Source of the DNA: Oscillospiraceae bacterium
GTDB lineage: Bacteria > Bacillota > Clostridia > Saccharofermentanales > Saccharofermentanaceae
Assembly: GCA_902787975.1 (NCBI GenBank)
Contig: CADAIP010000014.1
Location: 1 to 64,000, forward strand
Direction: 5' to 3'
Length of the DNA stretch: 64,000 bases
The translations under genes and the position numbers were made by a program. This document shows, piece after piece, positions 51,641 to 60,153 of the stretch (positions are counted from its first letter, which is position 1; each line of letters opens with the position of its first letter). The notes under the pieces are model-generated. The model saw only the letters and a program-made list of their open reading frames with translations, was not told where the DNA came from and made no database searches.

Positions 51641-51649
51641 ATTATAACA
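51641..51649 (-). promoter_or_regulatory. Extended -10 directly upstream of ktrB
   Basis: On the minus strand TGT-TATAAT is followed by AACAGA and then ATG at 51634, the same 6-base distance as in the DUF4015 gene. A second minus-strand TATAAT near 51676-51681 could give a longer leader, so a leaderless mRNA is not certain. Confidence 0.5.
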
Positions 51650-51739
51650 ATGTTGAAGCAATATTTTATAAATATTATAATAGCAAAGAAAAATGCGGAT
51701 TCAGCGCATTAATGTTGATAATTCAGGAAATAGACTCAG

Positions 51740-53047
51740 GTGTATTTGGTTAAGGAATTATATATAGACCCGGGCACCGGCGGAATGCTTTTTACCGTCC
51801 TGTTTGGAATCGTCAGTGTGGCAGTGTTTTCGCTTCGCGCTTTACTTTTGAAACTTAAATTTTCTTCCGGCGGCAAGGGAGCCAAGACAAATAAGAAAAA
51901 GATCCCGATAGCCATATTTACCGATCACAAGAGATATTGGAACGTCTTTGAGCCTCTCCTCAATGAATTTGAGAAGCGCCATCAGAAAGTCGTATATTTC
52001 ACATGTTCCAAGGATGATCCCATTTTCGACAAGAAGTATGAATATATCACCGGAGAATACCTTGGAGAAGGCAATAAGGCTTTTGCCAAGCTTAATCTTC
52101 TGAATGCTTATGTTGTAGTAGCATCCACTCCGAGCCTTGATGTATTCCAGTGGAAGCGCTCTAAGAACGTGGATTACTATATTCATGTCCAGCATGGTGC
52201 AAATGACATATCGATGTACCGTATGTTTGGTACGGACCACTTTGATGCATTGCCTCTGTCGGGTGAATATCAGGTAAAACAGGTAAGACAACTAGAGCAG
52301 ATGCGCGGCATAAAAAAACGCGAGACGCCTCTTGTCGGAATTCCATATATGGATGAAATGAAGAAGAGACTTGAAGCAGCCGGCGATGTCGGTCCTCATG
52401 AGAAAACGGTACTTCTGGCTCCATCATGGGGAAAGAGCGGCATTCTTTCAAGATTCGGCGAGAAACTGATAGATGCACTTATCGATACAGGATATAAGAT
52501 CATCGTAAGACCGCACCCCCAGTCTTTGATCACGGAAAAAGAGATGATGGACAGACTTATGTCCAAATATACCGATGAATCAAAGGTGATCTGGAACAGA
52601 GATAATGACAACTTTGAAGTACTCAGACAGGCAGATATCCTCATATCAGACTTCTCGGGCATTATCTTTGATTTCACGCTGGTCTTCGATAAACCGCTGA
52701 TCTATACAGATACAAAGTATGACATCGGACCTTACGATGCTTACTGGATAGACGAGAAACCATGGACATTCAGGATACTTCCCGAACTTGGTCTTGAACT
52801 TAATGAAGAAAACGTCAGCAACGTTAAAAGTCTCATAGACAGATGCTTAGAAGACCCGTCGTTTGCAAGGGGCCGTGACAAGGCACGCGCTGAGACCTGG
52901 GTGCCTATGGGCGAAGGAACGAAGCGAACTGTTGACTTCATAATGGGAAAATATAATGAGGTAGTTGCCAAAGCTTCCGAAAACAAAAAACAGGAAAAGC
53001 CGGCCAAGAACAAGAGATTCAGGCTTGAACTGAAGAAGGGAGCTTAA
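51740..53047 (+). CDS. TagF-like CDP-glycerol glycerophosphotransferase family protein
   Basis: A 435-residue protein with one N-terminal membrane helix (about 13-36) and a GT-B-like domain of the CDP-glycerol glycerophosphotransferase family, which builds or primes poly(glycerol phosphate) of teichoic acids. Visible family features are HVQHGANDISMY (HGxxx near 152), TVLLAPSWG, IVRPHPQSL and ADILISDFSGIIFDFTLVFDKPLIY. The last is diagnostic. The start is GTG 51740 (MYLVKELY) with AGGAAA 10 bases upstream; a TTG 6 bases later is possible. It lies 6 bases before the YidC-sulfatase gene. Confidence 0.85.
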   Translation: MYLVKELYIDPGTGGMLFTVLFGIVSVAVFSLRALLLKLKFSSGGKGAKTNKKKIPIAIFTDHKRYWNVFEPLLNEFEKRHQKVVYFTCSKDDPIFDKKYEYITGEYLGEGNKAFAKLNLLNAYVVVASTPSLDVFQWKRSKNVDYYIHVQHGANDISMYRMFGTDHFDALPLSGEYQVKQVRQLEQMRGIKKRETPLVGIPYMDEMKKRLEAAGDVGPHEKTVLLAPSWGKSGILSRFGEKLIDALIDTGYKIIVRPHPQSLITEKEMMDRLMSKYTDESKVIWNRDNDNFEVLRQADILISDFSGIIFDFTLVFDKPLIYTDTKYDIGPYDAYWIDEKPWTFRILPELGLELNEENVSNVKSLIDRCLEDPSFARGRDKARAETWVPMGEGTKRTVDFIMGKYNEVVAKASENKKQEKPAKNKRFRLELKKGA

Positions 53048-53053
53048 AGAAAC

Positions 53054-55687
53054 ATGTCTTTTCTTTCTTTTATCAATTCATTGTTCATAGCTCCTCTTAA
53101 ACTTTTGTTTGAGCTGTTCTATTACTATGCTTATAAATTTACCGACAGTGCGGGATTATCCATTGTTGTAATCAGCCTTATCGTTAATTTCCTGGTATTG
53201 CCCCTGTATAAACGGGCAGATGAGATACAGGCGGAAGAACGTGAGATCCAGGCAACGATGGCACCGATGATCAAGCATCTTAAAAAGACATTCAAAGGTG
53301 ATGAACGTTTCATGATGCTTCAGGAATACTACCGCATCAACAATTACAAGCCGATTTATGCTTTGAAGAGTACTGTCTCACTCCTTTTACAGATTCCGTT
53401 CTTTATTGCGGCTTATGATCTTTTGTCAGGATTGAAGGTCTTACAGGGAGAGTCATTCCTTTTCATGACTGATCTTGCCAAAGAAGATGCAATGTTTTCC
53501 ATCGGAAGTTTCCCTGTAAATGTCCTTCCGATACTTATGACACTGATTAATATCGTATCCGGAATCATCTATACCAAAGGACATTCTTTAAGAGAAAAGA
53601 TCCAGGTATATGGTCTTGCCGCCGTCTTCCTCGTGCTGCTTTACCGTTCACCTTCAGGTCTTGTTTTCTACTGGCTCCTGAATAACGTATTCTCCCTTTG
53701 TAAGAACATCATTACAAGTTTAATGAAGCCTAAGAATAAAGCGGAAACCAAAGCAGAATCAAAGCCACAGAAAGCGGTTCCGGCATTAGGAAAGAAGAAC
53801 TTTTCTCTGATAATGCTTTCGTGTTCGGCACTTGCTGTCCTTACAGGCATTATGATTCCTTCTGATGTTATAGTCCAGAATCCTGCGGAGATGACTAATA
53901 TGTTCAGTTCAGATCCGCACAACCCACTTCTTTATCTTGTGATCAGTGCATTAATAGCCATAGGCGCATTTGTGATATGGGTTCCTGTATTTACATATCT
54001 TTCAAGTGAGAAAGCGAAAAATGCAATTGCTTATATCCTTCCGGGTCTGACAGTATCAGGCATAGTTAATTACATCGGATTCAACAAGAATTTCGGAATG
54101 GTATCCAACAAACTTACCTTCGACTATAAGATGGAATATGGATTGGGTCAGATCCTCTTGAATCTTCTGGTTGATGCAGTGATTTGTGCAGTTTTGGTTT
54201 TTGTAGTGAAGAAGTGGCGAAAGTTCATCAGACCTTTGCTTCTGATTTCCCTTCTGGTTGTATCCTTCCTTTCAGTTATGCGAATAGCTGCGATAGCTAT
54301 CTTTGCCACCGACAACAATTACTATTACGCTAACACGGAAGAAGATGTCAGCGTTCCTCTTTCTACTACAGGTCAGAACGTGGTAATACTGATGATCGAT
54401 AAAATGAACGGTTCCTGTATTCCGTACATTTTTAACGAACGTCCTGACGTTGCCGCCCAGTTTGACGGTTTTACTTATTATCCGAATACGGTTTCTTTTG
54501 GTAAATATACAAACACCGGATCAGCATCTGTTTTCGGCGGTTACGATTACAGACCGCAGGAAATGAACAGGCGTTCGGATACGCTTTTGAAGGATAAACA
54601 AAATGAGGCACTGCTTGTGCTTCCAGTTATCTTTTCGAAAAATGGCTGGAATGTAACGATAGGAGATCCTACTTATGCGAATTACCAGTGGAGACCTGAT
54701 GTCAGTATCTACGATCAATACGAAGGCATAACCGCATACAACATGTCCGGTGTGTTCAATAACAGAATGCCTACTCTTGTAAATGCCGGTGAAGATCTTG
54801 AGACAAGACTTAACCGCAATATGTTCTGCTACGGAATAATGAAATCCCTGCCTTACGCATTGCAGCCGGGCTTTTACACGGATGGAGAGTATTTCAATCT
54901 GAATCTTGTTAACTATTCATATGCCGGAAACTCCCTGCATACACAACAGGGTCTGTTTGAGTGGCACATTCAGGAATATGCAGTCCTTGATGCGTTGTGT
55001 GACGTGACAGATGTAACATCTGATGACACTAACTGTTTCTTTGTTTTATCAAACGGTTCGACACATGACATTTGTCTTCTCCAGGAACCGGATTATGTTC
55101 CTGCGGTCAGCATTGATAACACGGAATATGATGCTGCCCACGAGGACCGTTTTACTGTTGACGGAGTAACAATGCATATGGACAGAAATTATCTTTCCTA
55201 TGCGGCTTATCAATGCAGCATGGAAACCTGCATAGCTCTCGGAAACTGGTTTGATTATCTTCGTGAAAACGGATTATACGATAATACAAGGATCATAATA
55301 GTCGCCGATCACGGCAACAGTTTGAAGCAGTTCGATGAACTTTTGGTTGATGATATTGATTTCGATGCCGAGGGCGTTAACCCTATTCTTATGGTTAAGG
55401 ATTTCAACAGTACGGGATTTACCGTAAATACGGAATTCATGACCAATGCAGATACTCCGTCTCTGGCACTTAACGGAATCGTAGATGATCCTGTTAATCC
55501 GTTTACAAATAATCCTATCTTCCAGGATTGCAAATCTAACGAGCTCTATCTTTACATTTCTGAAGAAGTCAATACCGGCACAAACAATGGTACTCAGTTT
55601 GAGGATCCTGAAGCCTATTGGGTTTCAGTCCACGATAATATCTACGATGACGAAAACTGGGCTCTCTGCCCTGATGGACCAAATTGA
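53054..55687 (+). CDS. YidC/Oxa1-like domain fused to a sulfatase-family domain
   Basis: An 877-residue two-part protein. Residues 1-225 match a YidC/Oxa1 insertase: GLSIVVISLIVNFLVLPL, the cytoplasmic hairpin with MAPMIKHLKKTFKGDERFMMLQEYY, then IPFFIAAYDLL and SGLVFYWLLNNVFS. The arginine normally conserved in the first groove helix is Asn45. Five further helices (about 250-415) lead to an extracellular alkaline-phosphatase-superfamily domain (about 440-870). Its metal residues fit Asp449 (VILMIDKMN), a Thr nucleophile around 486-488 (KYTNTGSAS), His671 (STHD) and Asp752-His753 (VADHGNS), as in lipoteichoic-acid synthase-type enzymes. AGGGAG precedes ATG 53054. It is coupled to the TagF-like gene. 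Confidence 0.83.
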   Translation: MSFLSFINSLFIAPLKLLFELFYYYAYKFTDSAGLSIVVISLIVNFLVLPLYKRADEIQAEEREIQATMAPMIKHLKKTFKGDERFMMLQEYYRINNYKPIYALKSTVSLLLQIPFFIAAYDLLSGLKVLQGESFLFMTDLAKEDAMFSIGSFPVNVLPILMTLINIVSGIIYTKGHSLREKIQVYGLAAVFLVLLYRSPSGLVFYWLLNNVFSLCKNIITSLMKPKNKAETKAESKPQKAVPALGKKNFSLIMLSCSALAVLTGIMIPSDVIVQNPAEMTNMFSSDPHNPLLYLVISALIAIGAFVIWVPVFTYLSSEKAKNAIAYILPGLTVSGIVNYIGFNKNFGMVSNKLTFDYKMEYGLGQILLNLLVDAVICAVLVFVVKKWRKFIRPLLLISLLVVSFLSVMRIAAIAIFATDNNYYYANTEEDVSVPLSTTGQNVVILMIDKMNGSCIPYIFNERPDVAAQFDGFTYYPNTVSFGKYTNTGSASVFGGYDYRPQEMNRRSDTLLKDKQNEALLVLPVIFSKNGWNVTIGDPTYANYQWRPDVSIYDQYEGITAYNMSGVFNNRMPTLVNAGEDLETRLNRNMFCYGIMKSLPYALQPGFYTDGEYFNLNLVNYSYAGNSLHTQQGLFEWHIQEYAVLDALCDVTDVTSDDTNCFFVLSNGSTHDICLLQEPDYVPAVSIDNTEYDAAHEDRFTVDGVTMHMDRNYLSYAAYQCSMETCIALGNWFDYLRENGLYDNTRIIIVADHGNSLKQFDELLVDDIDFDAEGVNPILMVKDFNSTGFTVNTEFMTNADTPSLALNGIVDDPVNPFTNNPIFQDCKSNELYLYISEEVNTGTNNGTQFEDPEAYWVSVHDNIYDDENWALCPDGPN

Positions 55688-55724
55688 CCTTTTTCCGTTA
55701 GTTAAAGAAAAACTGTCCTATTAT

Positions 55725-55757
55725 TTGACAGCCATATCTCTTTATAACTGATATAAT
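55725..55757 (+). promoter_or_regulatory. Candidate promoter of pcrA
   Basis: TTGACA (55725-55730) and TGA-TATAAT (55749-55757) are both near-consensus but 21 bases apart, too far for normal pairing; the extended -10 may act alone. Confidence 0.5.
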
Positions 55758-55789
55758 CTCTTAAACTTGTTTTCAGGGAGTAATTTGTT

Positions 55790-58222
55790 TTGTCAGACGA
55801 TAATTTCAACAATTCAGAAGAGTTTTTCAAAGAACTCGAAGGTATATACGGCCAGAGTAACGATGCGGCCTTTGATCAGGATGCAGACCAGCTGCTTGTT
55901 GGACTTAACAATGAGCAGAGACAGGCCGTAACCCACCTTGACGGCCCGCTGCTTATTCTTGCAGGAGCAGGTTCCGGTAAGACCAGGGTTATCACTTACC
56001 GCATTGCCTACATGATGAGGAAGCACAACGTTGCTCCTTCATCCATTCTTGCGATTACATTTACCAACAAGGCTGCAAATGAAATGCGCCAGAGAATCGA
56101 GGGCTTGGTCGGTGAACGCTCCAAGTATATCTGGTGCGGCACGTTCCACAGCATTTTCGCAAGGCTCTTAAGACGACATGCCGAACTTCTGGGCTATACG
56201 AAGAACTTCTCCATTATCGATACCGATGACCAGTTGAAGCTCGTCAAGGAAGCTATGAAAGAGCTTGATATTGCCGACAGCCAGTTCAAGCCCAAATCTG
56301 TACAGAACGAGATTTCAAATGCCAAGAACAAGTTCATCGATGTTGAAGAATATTCTCTTCTTGCCGGCAAGGAATATTTCCTTGGTGTCGTTGCAAGGAT
56401 ATACAAGAGATACCAGGAAAAACTTCTGGCCAATAATGCGATGGACTTTGACGATATCCTCGTCAACATGGTAAAGCTTTTGGAGAGCAATCCTGACATC
56501 AGGGAGCTCTACAGAAACAAGTTCAGATACATCATGGTCGATGAGTATCAGGATACGAACATGCCGCAGTACCGCGCAGTAATGCAGCTTGCTTCAGGCA
56601 ACGGTAATATCTGCGTCGTAGGTGACGACGACCAGTCCATCTATTCTTTCAGAGGCGCAGACGTAAGACTCATCCTTAAATTCGAGAAGGATTTCCCGGG
56701 AGCGAGCGTCATCAAGCTCGAAGAGAATTACCGTTCGACCAAGACCATTCTCGATGCGGCAAACTGCGTCATCGCAAACAATACGAAGCGTAAGAGCAAG
56801 CGCTTAAGGACTGAGGGCGATGCGGGCGAGAAGATCATCGTAATGAATGCCGATACGAGCAACGGCGAAGCCGATTTTGTCGGAAGGACCATTAAGATGA
56901 TGGCCGATAAGGGCAAGTTCAAGTATTCAGACTGTGCAGTGCTTTATAGAATGAACGCCCTTTCACGTAACATAGAAACGACGCTCCATAATCTCGGCAT
57001 TCCTTTCAGGGTCTATGGCGGAATGAGGTTCTATGACCGTAAGGAGATCAAGGACATTCTCGCTTATCTGAAGCTCATTAACGATCCTAAAGATAACATC
57101 GCATTCGAGAGAATAATCAACGTTCCCAAAAGAGGGATCGGCGATACCACCATCGAGAAGATCAGGCAGTATGCCATTACTGACAATATCAGTATGTTCG
57201 AATGTGCGATGCATGCGGTGGATTATCCCGAACTCGTCAGGTCAGCATCGAAGATCGGCGCTTTCACGGATCTTATCAATTCGATGAGAGACAAGCTCAA
57301 AGAGAATGAGATGGATTTTGCGCAGTTCGTCGATTATGTCGAGAACGAATCCGGAATCATCGAAGAGATTACTGAACAGCGCGAGAAGAAAGGTGACATT
57401 ATCGACAGAGTCGAGAACCTCAAGGAGCTTTTGTCTGAAGCCAAGGAATACGACAAGGCGCACCGCGCCGAGCCCGTTGACATGGATAACCTTGAGATAG
57501 ACGAAGGAGACGGCTTACCGGTCGAAGTCGATGACGACTTCTTCTTTGATACAGCCACTGCTGATACCACGGAAGGAATACTCGGTCTTTATCTTGAGAA
57601 TGCATCTCTATTTACCGAAGGTGATGACTACGATGATAATGACGACTACGTAAAGCTCATGTCCATACACAGCGCAAAGGGACTTGAGTTCGGTGCCGTA
57701 TTCATTATCGGTCTTGAAGAAGGCGTATTCCCGAGCTACAGATCCGTCCAGAGCGTTGAAGATACGGAAGAAGAGAGAAGACTCATGTATGTTGCGATCA
57801 CGAGAGCAAAGAAGAACCTGTTCATTGTGCTTTCAAGACAGAGAATGCTCTTTGGTCAGACAAACTGCAACCAGCCTTCAAGATTCATAAAAGAGATCAA
57901 TCCCGAACTCCTTTACCTCATGGGTTCCAAGAGGGAGACTCCCAAGGAAGTTCCGGAAGGAGAGAGCAACAGGGAGAAATCCAAGAAGTCGATCGCTTCC
58001 GCAATCAAGTCACAGTTTACGAAGGAGAAGCCTTCTGGCGCACGCGAAGGACAGCTTAAGCCTGATGAGATCGTTGTCGGCATGAATGTTATCCATCCGA
58101 GATTCGGCGAAGGAGTCATACTCAAGGTCGAACCTGTCGGAGGCGATGCCCTCATAACGGTCGATTTCGACGGAATGCGCAAGAATATGCTTGCCAATGC
58201 CGCAGGACTAAAGAAAGCGTAG
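55790..58222 (+). CDS. pcrA: UvrD/PcrA-type DNA helicase
   Basis: A superfamily 1 helicase for repair and replication-conflict clearance. The 810 residues show all motifs: QRQAV (Q motif), LAGAGSGKT (I), TFTNKAANEM (Ia), DEYQDT (II), GDDDQSIYSFRGAD (III), LEENYRST (IV), HSAKGLEF (V) and VAITRAK (VI). The C-terminal tail (about 735-810) has the linker and a Tudor-like NPxFGEG-type segment (HPRFGEGVI) known to bind RNA polymerase. The start is TTG 55790 with GGGAG 12 bases upstream; an acidic 40-residue lead precedes the Q motif. Confidence 0.94.
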   Translation: MSDDNFNNSEEFFKELEGIYGQSNDAAFDQDADQLLVGLNNEQRQAVTHLDGPLLILAGAGSGKTRVITYRIAYMMRKHNVAPSSILAITFTNKAANEMRQRIEGLVGERSKYIWCGTFHSIFARLLRRHAELLGYTKNFSIIDTDDQLKLVKEAMKELDIADSQFKPKSVQNEISNAKNKFIDVEEYSLLAGKEYFLGVVARIYKRYQEKLLANNAMDFDDILVNMVKLLESNPDIRELYRNKFRYIMVDEYQDTNMPQYRAVMQLASGNGNICVVGDDDQSIYSFRGADVRLILKFEKDFPGASVIKLEENYRSTKTILDAANCVIANNTKRKSKRLRTEGDAGEKIIVMNADTSNGEADFVGRTIKMMADKGKFKYSDCAVLYRMNALSRNIETTLHNLGIPFRVYGGMRFYDRKEIKDILAYLKLINDPKDNIAFERIINVPKRGIGDTTIEKIRQYAITDNISMFECAMHAVDYPELVRSASKIGAFTDLINSMRDKLKENEMDFAQFVDYVENESGIIEEITEQREKKGDIIDRVENLKELLSEAKEYDKAHRAEPVDMDNLEIDEGDGLPVEVDDDFFFDTATADTTEGILGLYLENASLFTEGDDYDDNDDYVKLMSIHSAKGLEFGAVFIIGLEEGVFPSYRSVQSVEDTEEERRLMYVAITRAKKNLFIVLSRQRMLFGQTNCNQPSRFIKEINPELLYLMGSKRETPKEVPEGESNREKSKKSIASAIKSQFTKEKPSGAREGQLKPDEIVVGMNVIHPRFGEGVILKVEPVGGDALITVDFDGMRKNMLANAAGLKKA

Positions 58223-58273
58223 TGTGTAATGTAGTATAATTACATAATGTGCTTTATAAGGAGACCATAACTG

Positions 58274-59503
58274 ATGTCAGATAATCTCAGCTTTCAGGAC
58301 CTTTACGCCGACAGTATAGCCTGTATCGGAAAGTCGGATAAGATATCAGAGGCTACAAGAGCCAAGATAAAGATGCTGCAGGATCAGAAAGACAAGATCC
58401 TCAGTGTCAATGCGACCAAGTGTTCAGAATCCAGGGGCAGGGTCGATCCTGAAAATGACGGTGACATCAGGAACTGCTTCGAGCGCGACATGGGAAGGAT
58501 CATATATTCACAGGCCTTCAGACGCTTAAAGCATAAGACGCAGGTCTTCTTCAATCCCGCGAACGATCACATCTGTTCCAGACTTGAGCACGTTATCTAC
58601 GTTGACTATATCGCTTCGACCATTGGAAACGCATTGAACCTCAATACGGATCTCATTAGGGCGATCGCATTGGGTCACGATGTCGGACATACGCCGTTCG
58701 GTCACAGCGGTGAGAGAATACTTAATAAGAAGCTTAAAGAGGTCGACAGCAAGCTTTATTTTGAGCATGAATCCAACGGTCTGCGTGTACTGAATATCCT
58801 CGAAAAGAGGAACGGCAAAGACGGTCTTAATCTCACATTTGAAGTAAGGGACGGAATCATCTCACACTGCGGTGAATACTATTCCGAGAGAAGACTTGAA
58901 CCCTGCAGGGATAAGACCGAAGAAGACCTCTCATATCTGATCCCGAAGAAAGACCGTAAGGGTCCTGCAACTTTAGAGGGTTGTGTCGTAAGATTTGCTG
59001 ATAAGATCGCTTATGTCGGAAGAGATATCGAAGATGCTTTGAGAACAGGCGTTATCGCTAATGAATTTGATGTTCCTGCAGTTGCTGACGGTGTGGGCAG
59101 TTCTAATTCCGAGATAATCAATTTCCTTGTTCAGGACATTATCGAGAACAGCATGGACAAGGGCTGCATCATGATGAGCGATCACGCGGGAGATGCGCTT
59201 GAGCACACGCTTAAAGAGAACGTATCAAAGATCTACAGGGCACAGAAAGTTCAGACGTATGAGAAGTACTGCGACGTAATGCTCGAAGGCCTTTTCGATG
59301 CTTTCTATCAGGCTGTCCTGAATCTTGAGAAGGCAAAAGAATCCAAGTCGTCATCGATCAGGAAGTTTGCCGAATTTGTAACTAATCATCCGGAATATAA
59401 AGCAGGCATCGACACACCGCTCCCGATCTATGTATCGGATTATATTGCGGGAATGACTGATTCCTTTGCGGTAAGCTGCTTTAACGAGATGTATAAGAGC
59501 TGA
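58274..59503 (+). CDS. dGTPase-like HD-domain triphosphohydrolase
   Basis: A 409-residue HD protein of the dGTP triphosphohydrolase family, which hydrolyses deoxynucleoside triphosphates and so affects nucleotide pools. Visible are RIIYSQAFRRLKHKTQVF, SRLEHVIYVDYIAS (His), LGHDVGHTPFGHSGER (HD pair and catalytic loop) and FADKIAYVGRDIEDAL (second Asp). AAGGAGA precedes ATG 58274. It sits just before a YfbR-like nucleotidase, consistent with nucleotide metabolism. Substrate specificity is not certain from sequence. Confidence 0.9.
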   Translation: MSDNLSFQDLYADSIACIGKSDKISEATRAKIKMLQDQKDKILSVNATKCSESRGRVDPENDGDIRNCFERDMGRIIYSQAFRRLKHKTQVFFNPANDHICSRLEHVIYVDYIASTIGNALNLNTDLIRAIALGHDVGHTPFGHSGERILNKKLKEVDSKLYFEHESNGLRVLNILEKRNGKDGLNLTFEVRDGIISHCGEYYSERRLEPCRDKTEEDLSYLIPKKDRKGPATLEGCVVRFADKIAYVGRDIEDALRTGVIANEFDVPAVADGVGSSNSEIINFLVQDIIENSMDKGCIMMSDHAGDALEHTLKENVSKIYRAQKVQTYEKYCDVMLEGLFDAFYQAVLNLEKAKESKSSSIRKFAEFVTNHPEYKAGIDTPLPIYVSDYIAGMTDSFAVSCFNEMYKS

Positions 59504-59514
59504 TGGAGATAAAT

Positions 59515-60150
59515 ATGGATAATAAGGAAGAATTCGGATTTTTTGCGATGCTTGACCGCATGCAGTACATCGAAAGATGGGCGCTGATGCGTAACAGCAG
59601 AACAGAGAACATTAAAGAACACAGTTTTGACGTTGCGGTAATCGCACACTGCTTAACTATCCTTCACAACAAATTTGAGAAGGATAATGAAGGTGCTATT
59701 ATGCTTGACCCTTATAAGGTCCAGGCATATGCGCTTTATCACGACTGCACGGAGATCTTGACAGGTGATCTCCCGACGCCGATCAAGTATCGCAACAAAG
59801 AGATAACAAAGGCTTATAAGGAAGTTGAATCCGAAGCAGCTGCAAGCCTTGTTGAGCTTCTGCCCGATGATAAGGAAATGAGAGACATCTACCTTGATCT
59901 TTTGGCTCCGTCATTTTCCACAGAGGAAGAGAAGCTTACACATAAGCTCGTTAAGGCTGCAGATAAGATCGCAGCTTATATCAAGTGCTTAAGAGAAGAG
60001 AGCAGTGGCAACGCAGAATTTTCTGCCGCAAAATCTTCCACTGGTAAGATCATCAGAGAGATGAATATGCCTGAAGCAACGTATTTCATGGACCATTTTG
60101 TTCCTTCATACGGATACACCTTGGATAAGATAACCGGGAGGGACGAGTAA
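59515..60150 (+). CDS. YfbR-like 5'-deoxynucleotidase
   Basis: A 211-residue HD-domain phosphatase of the YfbR family that removes the 5'-phosphate from deoxynucleoside monophosphates. Key residues are seen in ENIKEHSFDVAVIAHCL (His), ALYHDCTEILTGDLPTPIKY (HD pair with the YfbR-specific TGDLPTP loop) and KAADKIAAYIKCL (final Asp). ATG 59515 has GGAG 5 bases upstream, closer to ideal than the ATG at 59503. It follows the dGTPase-like gene by 11 bases; the two together could turn dNTPs to nucleosides. Confidence 0.9.
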   Translation: MDNKEEFGFFAMLDRMQYIERWALMRNSRTENIKEHSFDVAVIAHCLTILHNKFEKDNEGAIMLDPYKVQAYALYHDCTEILTGDLPTPIKYRNKEITKAYKEVESEAAASLVELLPDDKEMRDIYLDLLAPSFSTEEEKLTHKLVKAADKIAAYIKCLREESSGNAEFSAAKSSTGKIIREMNMPEATYFMDHFVPSYGYTLDKITGRDE

Positions 60151-60153
60151 GAG

